64,000 bases of DNA from assembly GCF_000482325.1 (NCBI RefSeq), contig NZ_AXVA01000005.1, positions 124,001 to 188,000 on the forward strand. Reading direction: 5' to 3'. Origin of the DNA: Bacillus sp. UNC438CL73TsuS30. GTDB lineage: Bacteria; Bacillota; Bacilli; Bacillales; Cytobacillaceae. The notes beneath the pieces were generated by a model, which did no database searches, had not been told where the DNA came from, and saw only the letters and a list, made by a program, of their open reading frames with translations. Shown here in pieces: positions 36,606 through 45,617 of this stretch (its first letter is position 1; each line of letters begins with the position of its first letter). Both the position numbers and the translations under genes were made by a program.

Positions 36606-37637
36606 ATGAAAGCAAGAATTGCAATTAACGGTTTTGGGAGAATCGGAAGGATGGTTTTTAGAAAAGCGATCCTTGAAAATAAGCTTGAAGTTGTAGCGAT
36701 TAATGCGAGCTATCCGGCTGAGACATTAGCTCATCTTATTAAATATGATACAAATCACGGACCTTTTCAAGGGGAAGTTATTGCCTTAGATGATGAGTTA
36801 ATCGTAAATGGAAAAAGAGTGAAATTATTAAGCAGCAGAAATCCGGAAGAACTCCCTTGGAAAGAGCTTAATATAGATATCGTAATTGAAGCAACGGGTA
36901 AATTTAATTCCCGTGAAAAAGCAGCATTACATTTGGATGCAGGAGCTAAAAAGGTTATTTTAACTGCTCCAGGTAAAAATGAGGATGTTACCATTGTTGT
37001 TGGGGTAAACGACGAAATGCTCGACCTTAACGAGCATGACATCATTTCAAATGCATCTTGTACAACAAATTGCCTTGCGCCAGTCGCAAAAGTATTGGAT
37101 GAAAAGTTTGGAATTGAATCCGGTTTAATGACAACGATTCATGCCTATACAAATGACCAAAAGAATATCGATAACCCACATAAAGATTTACGCAGGGCTA
37201 GAGCGTGTGGACAATCTATCATTCCAACAACAACTGGCGCTGCTAAAGCACTATCCTTAGTTTTACCTCAGCTTAAGGGCAAATTGCATGGAATGTCACT
37301 TCGTGTTCCTACGCCAAATGTTTCTTTAGTTGATTTAGTAGTTGACTTAAAACAAGATGTTACAGTTGATGATATTAATCATGCGTTTATTGAAGCAGCT
37401 GATGGCCCATTAAAAGGAATTTTAGATTTTACAATGGAGCCGCTTGTTTCAGTTGATTTCAACACCAACCAACATTCAGCCATTATTGATGGTCTATCTA
37501 CCATGGTAATGGGTACAAGAAAAGTCAAGGTACTTGCTTGGTATGATAATGAGTGGGGCTATTCATCCCGTGTTGTTGATTTAACTTTATTTGTCGCACA
37601 AGAATTGGCGAATACTAAACAGGTGAAAGTGGGATAG
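36606..37637 (+). CDS. gapB: Glyceraldehyde-3-phosphate dehydrogenase, gluconeogenic
   Basis: 343 residues: N-terminal INGFGRIGRMVFRKA, catalytic Cys in SNASCTTNCLAPVAKVL (about 150-158) and the C-terminal WYDNEWGYSSRVVDL. Three points favour the gluconeogenic, NADP-preferring GapB over glycolytic GapA: the residue after the second strand is INASYPAE rather than an NAD-selecting Asp, it neighbours coaE and speD as gapB does in B. subtilis, and its promoter carries CcpN sites. AAGGGG is the ribosome binding site. Confidence 0.95.
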   Translation: MKARIAINGFGRIGRMVFRKAILENKLEVVAINASYPAETLAHLIKYDTNHGPFQGEVIALDDELIVNGKRVKLLSSRNPEELPWKELNIDIVIEATGKFNSREKAALHLDAGAKKVILTAPGKNEDVTIVVGVNDEMLDLNEHDIISNASCTTNCLAPVAKVLDEKFGIESGLMTTIHAYTNDQKNIDNPHKDLRRARACGQSIIPTTTGAAKALSLVLPQLKGKLHGMSLRVPTPNVSLVDLVVDLKQDVTVDDINHAFIEAADGPLKGILDFTMEPLVSVDFNTNQHSAIIDGLSTMVMGTRKVKVLAWYDNEWGYSSRVVDLTLFVAQELANTKQVKVG

Positions 37638-37650
37638 AACCCGCTGAAAC

Positions 37651-37684
37651 AAAAAATTGCTGTCAACTGGCAGCAATTTTTTTT
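37651..37684 (+). terminator. Terminator after gapB
   Basis: AATTGCTG pairs with CAGCAATT, preceded by A residues and followed by eight T residues. Confidence 0.9.
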
Positions 37685-37771
37685 ACATAATCGGTGTGTT
37701 AAAGATTTGATTGGAGCGGAAAACAACAGACAATTTATAATAGAATCTTTAAAAAATTTTATTTTGATAGG

Positions 37772-37800
37772 TTGCAAAAAAAATATAAACAAAGTATACT
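37772..37800 (+). promoter_or_regulatory. Predicted promoter of speD
   Basis: TTGCAA (37772-37777), 17-base spacer, TATACT (37795-37800). Start near 37807, giving a leader of about 147 bases. Confidence 0.65.
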
Positions 37801-37813
37801 AGTCATCGTGAAC

Positions 37814-37920
37814 TTCTTGAAATTAGGTAACGATCGATTACTTAAAGGGTTAGGACCTCTCTGGACTAACTTTCCCCCGTGGTAATTACTTTGCTACCGT
37901 CAATAACAGGATTTCAAGAA
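37814..37920 (+). promoter_or_regulatory. Structured leader of speD, riboswitch-like
   Basis: TTCTTGAAAT (37814-37823) and ATTTCAAGAA (37911-37920) close a perfect 10-bp stem. Inside are three hairpins: GTAA/TTAC (about 37827-37841), AAAG-GTTAG/CTAAC-TTT (about 37844-37873) and GGTA/TACC (about 37880-37898). Together they make a multi-branched junction. It does not match the SAM-I, SAM-II or SMK box sequences I know. SAM, decarboxylated SAM or a polyamine would be logical ligands. Confidence 0.55.
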
Positions 37921-37953
37921 TGAAGCAAAAATCTTTAGAGGGGGAAATTGAAT

Positions 37954-38328
37954 ATGGAAACAATGGGTAGACACGTAATCTCAGAATTATGGGGATGCGA
38001 TTTTGAAAAATTGAATGATATGGACTTTATTGAACAAACTTTTGTTGAGGCAGCTCTTAAGTCAGGTGCGGAAATCCGCGAAGTGGCTTTCCATAAATTT
38101 GCTCCTCAAGGCGTGAGCGGTGTCGTGATTATTTCTGAATCACATTTAACCATTCACAGCTTCCCAGAACACGGATATGCGAGCATTGATGTGTATACTT
38201 GCGGCGATTTGAATCCGAATATTGCTGCCGACTATATCGCAGAAGCTTTAAATGCGGAAACACGTGAAAATATTGAAATTCCACGTGGTATGGGTCCTGT
38301 TCAAGTGAAACAGGCAAAAGTCCTTTAA
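37954..38328 (+). CDS. speD: S-adenosylmethionine decarboxylase proenzyme
   Basis: Makes decarboxylated SAM, the aminopropyl donor for spermidine. 124 residues of the small prokaryotic type (also called SpeH). Self-cleavage at Glu-Ser in [20 protein letters not shown] (about 58-77) makes the Ser a pyruvoyl group; the catalytic His and Cys are in that stretch and in VYTCGDLNP (about 78-86). ATG 37954 follows GAGGGGG and begins [15 protein letters not shown] 37948 was rejected on spacing. It lies behind a long structured leader. Confidence 0.96.
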   Translation: METMGRHVISELWGCDFEKLNDMDFIEQTFVEAALKSGAEIREVAFHKFAPQGVSGVVIISESHLTIHSFPEHGYASIDVYTCGDLNPNIAADYIAEALNAETRENIEIPRGMGPVQVKQAKVL

Positions 38329-38351
38329 TCCTTATAAAAGTGAAAATGGCA

Positions 38352-38390
38352 GAAAAGAGGCGTATCCGATGGTACTCCTCTTTTTATTTT
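38352..38390 (+). terminator. Terminator after speD
   Basis: AAAGAGG-GTA pairs with TAC-CCTCTTT with one mismatch, then TTTATTTT. Confidence 0.8.
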
Positions 38391-38441
38391 CATAATATTT
38401 GATGTAAAATAGAAAGAAAGATATTTTTTTGGAGGATCGAT

Positions 38442-38840
38442 ATGGCTCTTTTCGGGAATATGTTCTTAAGGTTTAGTAAACAAATTGAAACCTCTGATAA
38501 GCACTCAGATGAACAGTTAAAAACACATTACTATAAATCCAGTTTTAATCAATTATTCCAATCTGTTGAGGAATTATTTAGGCAGGATGCGGATTGCCGG
38601 ATCATAACCGTATCGAAAGAGCGAGGCGAAATAGCCGTTGAGGTAATGAAACCATTTCCTTGTTTTCTAATTGCTACGGTCATTTCAATTAGAGGAATGG
38701 AAACGGCTGTGGATTTTAATCTTTCAACCGAACATTTTTCAGTCGGCGGGACCTATCCTGCTTTAAGGAAAAGAATCGCTTCTTATTACGACAAGCTAAA
38801 ACAATTACATACATATATTGGTACAGGTAAAAACGCCTAA
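38442..38840 (+). CDS. Hypothetical cytosolic protein, 132 residues
   Basis: Starts MALFGNMFLRFSKQIETSD behind TTGGAGG. A central alpha/beta region contains SFNQLFQSVEELFRQD (about 36-51) and RIITVSKERGEIAVEVMKP (about 55-73), followed by two further strands. It has no membrane segment and no catalytic motif that I recognise. It sits between speD and nrdR; a conserved uncharacterised gene of about this size is common there in Bacillaceae, from memory. No function proposed. Confidence 0.7.
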   Translation: MALFGNMFLRFSKQIETSDKHSDEQLKTHYYKSSFNQLFQSVEELFRQDADCRIITVSKERGEIAVEVMKPFPCFLIATVISIRGMETAVDFNLSTEHFSVGGTYPALRKRIASYYDKLKQLHTYIGTGKNA

Positions 38841-38939
38841 TAGTTCTACTTGTCTTAAAGGGTTGTTTTTTATAAGATAAAGGTAAGATATGATGACACT
38901 TGTTCGGGTTTTGTCGGATAGATTTGGAGCTGATTAACA

Positions 38940-39401
38940 ATGAAATGCCCATCTTGTCAAAATTATGGTACACGTGTGCTTGATTCCCGTCCAGTTGATG
39001 AGGGGCGGGCAACACGGCGCAGACGAGAATGTGAAGAATGCGGCTATCGTTTTACAACCTTTGAGAAAATCGAAGAGATTCCCTTAATTGTTGTTAAAAA
39101 GGAAGGCACAAGGGAAGAATTCAGCCGGGATAAAATTTTAAGGGGCTTAATTAAAGCTTGTGAGAAGCGCCCTGTTGCATTAAAAGAATTAGAGGATATC
39201 ACGCAAGGGGTAGAAAAAGAACTGCGAAGTCAAGGAGTCTCCGAGATTAAAAGTGATATGATTGGCGAAATGGTGATGGACAGACTCGTAAATGTGGATG
39301 AAGTCGCATATGTCCGATTTGCCTCTGTTTACCGTCAATTTAAAGACATTAATGTATTTATTAATGAATTAACAGAACTGATAAAAAAAGAGAAATCATA
39401 G
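38940..39401 (+). CDS. nrdR: Ribonucleotide reductase transcriptional repressor NrdR
   Basis: 153 residues. The zinc ribbon comprises CPSC (residues 3-6) and [12 protein letters not shown] (about 31-42), followed by an ATP-cone domain (about 45-140) that senses dATP/ATP and controls ribonucleotide reductase genes. Length is typical. Called ytcG in B. subtilis, where it also precedes dnaB. No NrdR box was looked for in the window as no nrd gene is present. Confidence 0.96.
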   Translation: MKCPSCQNYGTRVLDSRPVDEGRATRRRRECEECGYRFTTFEKIEEIPLIVVKKEGTREEFSRDKILRGLIKACEKRPVALKELEDITQGVEKELRSQGVSEIKSDMIGEMVMDRLVNVDEVAYVRFASVYRQFKDINVFINELTELIKKEKS

Positions 39402-39433
39402 GGAGCTAAAGAGACTTTGGCTCTCATTTTTTT
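39402..39433 (+). terminator. Terminator after nrdR
   Basis: GAGCTAAAG pairs with CTTTGGCTC (one G-U pair) and is followed by a T run. It lies directly before dnaB, so dnaB may depend on read-through or its own start. Confidence 0.72.
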
Positions 39434-39469
39434 CACTGGGAAAATTTTTATAAGAAGGGTTTGAAATAT

Positions 39470-40867
39470 ATGGCGCAGCATTGGCAGGAACTTATTCCAA
39501 TCGATCGTTATATTGTTGCGGCCAGTGGGTTACTACATGAATATGACCGAAAAGTGCTGACCTTATTGTATCAGCCATTAATTGGATCAACCTGCTCTAG
39601 TTTATATATGACACTATGGGCAGAGCTGGAAGAAAACAGAATGTGGTCTGAACCCTCCACGCATCATTTATTAATGAATTTACTAGGGCTTAATCTAAAG
39701 GATATTTATGAGGCACGATTAAAGCTGGAGGGAATTGGTTTATTAAAGACATATGTAAAAACAGATGAGGAGCGCTCGTTTATTTACGAGCTTCACCCTC
39801 CGCTCACGCCAGAACAATTCTTTTTAGATGGAATGCTTAATATTTATTTATATCGAAAAATCGGCAAGAATCATTTCGCCCGGCTCAAGCGGTTTTTTAG
39901 TGACCAACAAAAGCCGAATGAAGAGGGATTTGTTGAAGTTACAAAGGCATTTCAGGATGTCTTTGCCTCAGCTACCCCTGGAAGCCTGCAGTATATGCAG
40001 AACATCCAAAGTGAACTGGACCCCGGCAATGACCAGCAGTTTATCGGTCGAAATGAACAGAAACCAATTGTGGTTGATGTGAGTACCTTTAATTTTGATT
40101 TATTGCAAGCAGGATTAAATGATTCACTTGTACCGAAAAAAGCTCTCACTCCAAAAGTGAAAGAGGTTATTAGTAATCTTGGTTTTCTTTATGATATTGA
40201 TCCGATTCAAATGAAAAATATCGTCTTAGGGGCCGTTAATGAAGTAAATGAAATTGATGTCGAGGAGTTAAGAAAGGCTGCCCGGGATTGGTATCAATAT
40301 ATCCATTATGATCAGCTGCCGTCCTTAATTGAACGAACACAGCCGCACGGTTACCGCGTTCAGCTTGAGGAGCCAAAATCACAGGAGGAGCAGTTAATTC
40401 GTTCATTGGAAACCACTTCTCCTGTGAAGGTTTTTAAAGACTCCTCCGGCGGTGTCGAACCTTCAAAAGCTGACTTAGAAATTATCGAAGAGATGATGTT
40501 TAAACAAAAGCTTCTCCCGGGAGTTATGAATGTACTCATTCAATTTGTATTATTAAAAACAGATATGAAATTTACAAAAGGGTATGTTGAAAAAATCGCC
40601 GGGCACTGGGCAAGAAAACAGGTTAAAACGGTTAAGGAAGCGATGGACCTCGCAAAGAAGGAACATAACACTTACCTTGGGTGGAGTGAAACAAAGAAAT
40701 CGGGAAAATCTTCTTCAAAGCAAAAGCCAATTCGAACCGAAGTACTTCCAGAGTGGTTTGAAGAAAAATCTCAGACAGCAGCTAAAGATGCTCCTGTAGA
40801 GAATAACAAGGAACTAGAAGCGAAAAAGCGTGCCATCGAGGAAAAATTAAAGGCATTTCGCAAATAG
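39470..40867 (+). CDS. dnaB: Replication initiation and membrane attachment protein DnaB
   Basis: 465-residue DnaD/DnaB-family protein that, with DnaD and DnaI, loads the DnaC replicative helicase at oriC and during restart. The start reads MAQHWQELIPIDRYIVAASG; two DnaD-type domains are expected at about 1-130 and 330-410 (KFTKGYVEKIAGHWARKQVKTV, split here as KFTKGYVEKIAGHW and ARKQVKTV). The Lys-rich tail is predicted disordered. ATG 39470 lies ten bases after AAGAAGGG; TTG 39461 is too close to it. This is not the E. coli DnaB helicase. Confidence 0.92.
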   Translation: MAQHWQELIPIDRYIVAASGLLHEYDRKVLTLLYQPLIGSTCSSLYMTLWAELEENRMWSEPSTHHLLMNLLGLNLKDIYEARLKLEGIGLLKTYVKTDEERSFIYELHPPLTPEQFFLDGMLNIYLYRKIGKNHFARLKRFFSDQQKPNEEGFVEVTKAFQDVFASATPGSLQYMQNIQSELDPGNDQQFIGRNEQKPIVVDVSTFNFDLLQAGLNDSLVPKKALTPKVKEVISNLGFLYDIDPIQMKNIVLGAVNEVNEIDVEELRKAARDWYQYIHYDQLPSLIERTQPHGYRVQLEEPKSQEEQLIRSLETTSPVKVFKDSSGGVEPSKADLEIIEEMMFKQKLLPGVMNVLIQFVLLKTDMKFTKGYVEKIAGHWARKQVKTVKEAMDLAKKEHNTYLGWSETKKSGKSSSKQKPIRTEVLPEWFEEKSQTAAKDAPVENNKELEAKKRAIEEKLKAFRK

Positions 40868-40880
40868 AGGGTGACGAATA

Positions 40881-41810
40881 TTGGAAAAAATAAACCAAAC
40901 CTTGAAGCGGTTAGCCTCAAATGAAAACTTTCAAAAACGCTATGAAAAAATGCGGCAGGATCTACTTCGGAATCCTGATATTAAAGCATTTCTTAATGAG
41001 CATCGGGAGCAAATAAACGATGCAATGATTGAAAAAAGCTTAAGCAAACTTTTTGAGTATACGAACCAAAGTAAGGAATGCAGCCGCTGCCAAAGTCTTG
41101 ACAGCTGTATTAATATGATGAAAGGGTATCATCCTTCTCTTGTTTTAAGGCGTAATTCGATTGACGTGGTATATGAAAAATGTCCACGGAAGGTCATTGC
41201 GGATGAAAAAAGGAAAAACGAGCAATTAATTAAAAGCCTTTATGTCCCGAGAGATATATTAGAAGCGACCTTTGAGGATTATGAGGGAGATTCAGGCAGA
41301 CTTGATGCAATTGATCATGCTGCCGACTTTTTAATGAATTATGAACAGAATAAGAGGCAAAAAGGGCTATATCTTTATGGCAAGTTTGGGGTTGGGAAAT
41401 CCTATTTATTAGGTGCAATTGCCAATGAGCTTGCAAAAAAGAAAATTTCCTCTATGATTGTCTATGTTCCTGAACTGTTAAGGGAAATGAAAAGCTCCAT
41501 AGCGGATTCAACCTTAAATGAAAAAATTGAAGCATTAAAAAAAGAACCAATCCTAATGTTGGACGATATTGGTGCAGAAGCTGTGTCCAGCTGGACGAGG
41601 GATGAGGTATTAGGGCCAATCATGCAGTTCCGGATGCTTGAAAATCTGCCGACGTTTTTTACCTCTAATTTTGATTATCAAGGGTTGGAACATCATTTAA
41701 CCTATAGCCAGCGTGGTGAGGAAGAAAAAATGAAAGCCCGCCGGATTATGGAAAGAATCCGTAGTTTGACTGTACCTGTACAAGTAGATGGCCCAAACCG
41801 CCGAAATTAA
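40881..41810 (+). CDS. dnaI: Primosomal protein DnaI, helicase loader
   Basis: 309-residue AAA+ ATPase that loads the hexameric helicase. The N-terminal helicase-binding zinc domain (about 1-106) has CSRCQSLDSC (about 66-75) and a later Cys in YEKCPRK. The ATPase domain has Walker A GKFGVGKSYLL (about 166-176), Walker B PILMLDDIGAE (about 223-233) and the arginine-finger region ARRIMERIRSL near the end. TTG start behind GAGGGTGA, 13 bases after dnaB. Confidence 0.95.
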   Translation: MEKINQTLKRLASNENFQKRYEKMRQDLLRNPDIKAFLNEHREQINDAMIEKSLSKLFEYTNQSKECSRCQSLDSCINMMKGYHPSLVLRRNSIDVVYEKCPRKVIADEKRKNEQLIKSLYVPRDILEATFEDYEGDSGRLDAIDHAADFLMNYEQNKRQKGLYLYGKFGVGKSYLLGAIANELAKKKISSMIVYVPELLREMKSSIADSTLNEKIEALKKEPILMLDDIGAEAVSSWTRDEVLGPIMQFRMLENLPTFFTSNFDYQGLEHHLTYSQRGEEEKMKARRIMERIRSLTVPVQVDGPNRRN

Positions 41811-41828
41811 ATAGAGATAACGGAAAAT

Positions 41829-41865
41829 GGATTGCTAATATAATAATAGCAGTCCTTTTTCTTTT
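41829..41865 (+). terminator. Terminator after dnaI
   Basis: GGATTGCTA pairs with TAGCAGTCC (one G-U pair), then TTTTTCTTTT. Confidence 0.8.
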
Positions 41866-41937
41866 GGTATAACTTCTAAATTGGCCAAGTCCCCCATATA
41901 TTTTAAAAACAGAGTTTGGGACATAGGGGGGATTTGG

Positions 41938-42819
41938 TTGGCGGAAATCATCTTCCAAGGCAAGATGGATGCAAAGCGATTTTATAACCACTTGCTGACG
42001 TATTTAAAAGATTGTCTAACTGAACATGATATTCTTCTACACGAAGATCGATATATAGTAAAAATTCTTGAAGGCGGATTATCTACTTTAACGTTTGAAA
42101 AAGTAAAGGAGGCCTTTTTCGGGTTTATTGTAAAAATAAAGACAGAAGACTGGTATCGGGATATACTCAAGGAACATTTTTATTATGATGACCCGGAAGA
42201 GCAGCAGCAAATTATCGATATTATTTATTCGATCCAGGAAGGGCATCGGGAGGATTTAGCCATTTTATTAAAAGAAACAGCTGAAGAACCGAAGGTCAAA
42301 GAAGCAATTGAGCAGGTTTTTCAAGAAAATATTTCTTTTTCCTTCGATTCCTTTCTTAAATTTCGGCTGCGTCCCTACCTGCAGATGCTTGAAAACTATG
42401 TAGAAATTTCGATTGATGAATATAAAATGGAACAGGAATATCAAATGTTTATTCAAACCCTGCGTGAATTTTTGGCTGGACGAGAGCCGAAAATGGACAC
42501 GCTCCATCTATTGTTTGATGAGGAAATCACTTTCTTTACTGACCAATTCGGAGAAATCAAAAGGGGGGAGTTAACCAAAATGATAGACCGGAAATTACTG
42601 GTGAATCATCCGGTCTATGTTGACTCTGCATCGATTGCACCGCTTCTGTCGATTGCACCCAAAACGATTTTTCTTTATGCAAAGGAACCTGATGCACCGC
42701 TAGTTCGAACCATTCAAAATATTTTTGAAGAAAGGGTTACGCTCAAATCCTTTCAAGCACTGCGGAAAGTAAAGGAGCAAGAGGAGTATAGGGGTGAAAT
42801 GGGTGAAAATCATGCGTGA
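41938..42819 (+). CDS. ytxC: YtxC-like sporulation protein
   Basis: 293 residues, mainly helical, soluble, no signal peptide. It belongs by position (dnaI-ytxC-thrS) and length to the YtxC family, annotated as putative sporulation protein of unknown function. TTG 41938 is chosen since AGGGGGGA (41925-41932) stands five bases before it; an in-frame TTG at 41881 has no site. I recognise no catalytic motif. Confidence 0.8.
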   Translation: MAEIIFQGKMDAKRFYNHLLTYLKDCLTEHDILLHEDRYIVKILEGGLSTLTFEKVKEAFFGFIVKIKTEDWYRDILKEHFYYDDPEEQQQIIDIIYSIQEGHREDLAILLKETAEEPKVKEAIEQVFQENISFSFDSFLKFRLRPYLQMLENYVEISIDEYKMEQEYQMFIQTLREFLAGREPKMDTLHLLFDEEITFFTDQFGEIKRGELTKMIDRKLLVNHPVYVDSASIAPLLSIAPKTIFLYAKEPDAPLVRTIQNIFEERVTLKSFQALRKVKEQEEYRGEMGENHA

Positions 42820-42851
42820 AAAATAAAAATGCAAAAATGGGCTAAAGGAAC

Positions 42852-42880
42852 TTGATTTTTCAAAATTGAATCATTATAAT
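42852..42880 (+). promoter_or_regulatory. Predicted promoter of thrS
   Basis: TTGATT (42852-42857), 17-base spacer, TATAAT (42875-42880); start near 42887, before the T-box leader. Confidence 0.65.
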
Positions 42881-42886
42881 TACGTA

Positions 42887-43187
42887 CATAGTTTACTTAC
42901 AATCATACATGCGTAAAAAGTAATGATAAGGATAACGGTATTTTTTTACGGTTTCTAGAGAGGGAGGTCCTAGGCTGAAAATCTCCTATCACGAGAAAAA
43001 TACTTACCACCTTTAAACTTCGGCAGTGAATACCTTTCTTTTGCAGGGTTAGTAAATGCTGACGGCTAATCATCCGTTATTTGTCCAAAGTCATTTTAAA
43101 AAGCAAAAGGTCTTTTAAAATGAAAAATTGGGTGGAACCACGTGTTAATCATAACCCGTCCCTTTCTTTAGGGACGGGTTTTTTTAT
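42887..43187 (+). promoter_or_regulatory. T-box riboswitch, threonine type, before thrS
   Basis: About 300-base leader. It has the conserved stem-I bases AGAGAGGGAGG (near 42956-42966), a candidate specifier ACC (43006-43008, threonine), the T-box core TGGGTGGAACCACG (43129-43142) whose GGTGG bulge pairs with the tRNA 3' end, and an overlapping terminator (43154-43187). Uncharged tRNA-Thr should favour the antiterminator and expression of thrS. Confidence 0.92.
43154..43187 (+). terminator. Conditional terminator of the thrS T-box
   Basis: ACCCGTCCC pairs with GGGACGGGT around a short loop, then eight T residues; its left arm competes with the T-box antiterminator. Confidence 0.92.
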
Positions 43188-43252
43188 TTTTATAAAAAGT
43201 GATCCGGATCAAATTTAATCCCGAGCACTTAAAATATGAAGGAGGAATTATC

Positions 43253-45187
43253 ATGTCAGACGTTGTTAAGATTTCGTTTCCAGATGGGGCAGTAAAGGAG
43301 TTCCCACGGGGAACAACAACGGAAGATATTGCTGCTTCCATCAGTCCCGGCCTCAAGAAAAAGGCGATTGCCGGCAAATGGAATGGTAAATTAGTTGATC
43401 TTCGCCGTCCAATTCCAGAAGACGGTTCAATAGAAATTGTTACACCGGATTCAAGTGATGCATTAGAGGTTTTACGTCACAGTACAGCTCATTTAATGGC
43501 ACAGGCAGTTAACCGGCTTTATCCAAATGTAAATTTAGGAGTAGGCCCTGTCATTGAAGGCGGTTTTTATTATGACATGGATTTGGAAGATTCGTTAACA
43601 CCTGAAGATCTTCCAAAGATTGAAAAAGAAATGGCGAAAATCGTCAATGAAAATCTTGAGATTGTTCGTAAAGAAGTAAGTCGTGCACAAGCTGTACAAC
43701 TGTTTAAAGAAGCTGGCGATCCGTATAAGCTTGAATTAATCGAAGCGATTCCTGATGAGGAAACAGTAACAATCTACGAGCAGGGTGAATTTTTCGACCT
43801 TTGCCGCGGTGTTCATGTACCGTCAACTGGAAAAATTAAAGAATTTAAGCTTTTAAGCATTGCAGGTGCCTATTGGCGCGGTGACAGTAACAACAAAATG
43901 CTGCAGCGTATTTACGGTACAGCCTTTTTCAAGAAAGAAGATTTAGCAGAACATCTTCGTCTACTCGAAGAAGCCAAAGAGCGTGATCATCGTAAAATTG
44001 GTAAGGAATTAAGTCTTTTCACAAGTTCTCAATTAGTTGGGCAGGGATTACCATTATGGCTTCCTAAGGGTGCAACGATTCGACGTATCGTTGAGCGATA
44101 TATTGTTGATAAGGAAGTAAGCCTGGGATATGACCATGTTTACACTCCGATCATGGGGAATGTGAATCTTTATAAGACTTCAGGTCACTGGGACCATTAC
44201 CAGGAAGACATGTTCCCAGTTATGGACATGGATAACGAACAATTAGTGCTTCGCCCAATGAACTGTCCTCATCACATGATGGTTTATAAAAATGCGATTC
44301 ACAGCTATCGTGAGCTGCCAATTCGGATTGCCGAGCTGGGCACTATGCACCGTTATGAAATGTCTGGTGCGTTATCAGGGTTGCAGCGTGTCCGTGGAAT
44401 GACTTTAAATGATGCTCATATCTTTGTCCGCCCTGATCAAATTAAGGAAGAATTCCAGCGCGTTGTCCGCTTAATTTTGGATGTCTATAAAGACTTTAAT
44501 TTAACAGAATACTCATTCCGTTTGTCCTACCGTGATCCACAGGATAAAGCAAAGTACTTTGATGATGATGCAATGTGGGAAAAAGCACAAAGCATGCTGA
44601 AGGAAGCTATGGATGACATGGGTCTAGAGTATTATGAAGCGGAAGGGGAAGCGGCATTCTACGGACCTAAACTTGATGTTCAGGTTAGAACAGCATTAGG
44701 TAAAGATGAAACACTTTCTACTGTTCAATTAGACTTCTTATTGCCTGAGCGTTTTGATTTAACTTATGTAGGGGAAGACGGAAAGCAGCACCGTCCGGTT
44801 GTTATTCACCGTGGTGTCGTTTCAACAATGGAACGCTTTGTTGCCTTCTTAATTGAGGAGTACAAAGGGGCATTCCCAACGTGGTTAGCACCTGTTCAGG
44901 TTCAAGTTATTCCGGTTTCACCTGCAGCACACTATGACTATGCAAGAAAAATTCAAGAACAGCTTAAAAGCGCCGGCTTCCGTGTTGAATTAGATGGACG
45001 CGATGAGAAAATCGGCTATAAAATTCGTGAAGCTCAAATGCAAAAAATTCCATATATGCTCGTTGTCGGTGACAAGGAAGTCGAAGAAAATGCCGTCAAT
45101 GTCCGTAAATATGGCGAACAAAACTCAGAAACTATAGCCTTTGCAGCATTCCTTGATGCATTAAAGGATGAAGTGAGAAAAGGCTGA
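43253..45187 (+). CDS. thrS: Threonyl-tRNA synthetase
   Basis: 644-residue class II synthetase. TGS domain (about 1-62), editing domain with [10 protein letters not shown] (about 74-83) and [11 protein letters not shown] (about 181), class II core with [14 protein letters not shown] (zinc-binding Cys, about 332) and [17 protein letters not shown] (about 520), and an anticodon-binding C-terminus. ATG 43253 follows GGAGGA; the in-frame ATG at 43199 lies beside the terminator. Expression is set by the upstream Thr T-box. Confidence 0.98.
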   Translation: MSDVVKISFPDGAVKEFPRGTTTEDIAASISPGLKKKAIAGKWNGKLVDLRRPIPEDGSIEIVTPDSSDALEVLRHSTAHLMAQAVNRLYPNVNLGVGPVIEGGFYYDMDLEDSLTPEDLPKIEKEMAKIVNENLEIVRKEVSRAQAVQLFKEAGDPYKLELIEAIPDEETVTIYEQGEFFDLCRGVHVPSTGKIKEFKLLSIAGAYWRGDSNNKMLQRIYGTAFFKKEDLAEHLRLLEEAKERDHRKIGKELSLFTSSQLVGQGLPLWLPKGATIRRIVERYIVDKEVSLGYDHVYTPIMGNVNLYKTSGHWDHYQEDMFPVMDMDNEQLVLRPMNCPHHMMVYKNAIHSYRELPIRIAELGTMHRYEMSGALSGLQRVRGMTLNDAHIFVRPDQIKEEFQRVVRLILDVYKDFNLTEYSFRLSYRDPQDKAKYFDDDAMWEKAQSMLKEAMDDMGLEYYEAEGEAAFYGPKLDVQVRTALGKDETLSTVQLDFLLPERFDLTYVGEDGKQHRPVVIHRGVVSTMERFVAFLIEEYKGAFPTWLAPVQVQVIPVSPAAHYDYARKIQEQLKSAGFRVELDGRDEKIGYKIREAQMQKIPYMLVVGDKEVEENAVNVRKYGEQNSETIAFAAFLDALKDEVRKG

Positions 45188-45193
45188 TTTTTA

Positions 45194-45225
45194 AAAAGGA
45201 AGGATTTACCTTCCTTTTTGTTTTT
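45194..45225 (+). terminator. Terminator after thrS
   Basis: AAAAGGAAGG pairs with CCTTCCTTTTT around ATTTA, then GTTTTT. Confidence 0.85.
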
Positions 45226-45291
45226 GAAAAAACTATTGAATAATTTTTTGTTTCTTGCTAAAATAAATTTCGTTGCATGAACATAGTCTAT

Positions 45292-45321
45292 TTGACATTA
45301 CGTCTTTGCTTATGTTATAGT
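45292..45321 (+). promoter_or_regulatory. Predicted promoter of infC-rpmI-rplT
   Basis: TTGACA (45292-45297), 18-base spacer, TATAGT (45316-45321); start near 45328. Confidence 0.65.
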
Positions 45322-45327
45322 AATCAA

Positions 45328-45617
45328 GGTGAAAATAGAATACGATTTTAGGAAAAGAAGGAGCACCCGCTTCTCACCTGATTGACGCTTATTAGCAGTT
45401 GGCAGGTTTTACGTGAACTTTTTGTTTTATTACTTTTGTTTCGTAAAGTGTGGGTGGTTTCATCCGCACTTTTTTGTTTGGTTAAAAAAACAAAACATTG
45501 CTTAAAAGTTTTAGTATCTGACGATTTGCTTAGTGTCATAAGTAACGAGGAGCCTTTTTAGGAATCCTTCTTGACCTGGATGTTGTTTTCGTGATTAAAC
45601 CTTGGAGGTGGCTAATT
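45328..45617 (+). promoter_or_regulatory. L20-type leader with attenuator before infC
   Basis: A 290-base leader. The segment around 45355-45405 (GAAG...CTTC hairpin, then CACCTG) resembles the ribosomal-protein L20 leader of Bacillus, and a terminator at 45445-45475 (AAAGTGTGG / CCGCACTTT, then TTTTTTG) stops transcription before infC. In B. subtilis L20 (RplT) binds this leader and promotes termination. Recognised by sequence pattern and context only. Confidence 0.8.
45445..45475 (+). terminator. Attenuator terminator in the infC leader
   Basis: AAAGTGTGG-TG pairs with CA-CCGCACTTT around a short loop, followed by T residues; lies 140 bases before infC. Confidence 0.82.

Noticed and set aside
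37814-37920. SAM-I riboswitch before speD
   Set aside because: The leader is structured and the gene uses SAM, but the conserved SAM-I core and kink-turn bases are absent; kept only as an unclassified leader.
45348-45539. Minus-strand ORF in the infC leader
   Set aside because: It covers the L20-type leader and attenuator and has no ribosome binding site.
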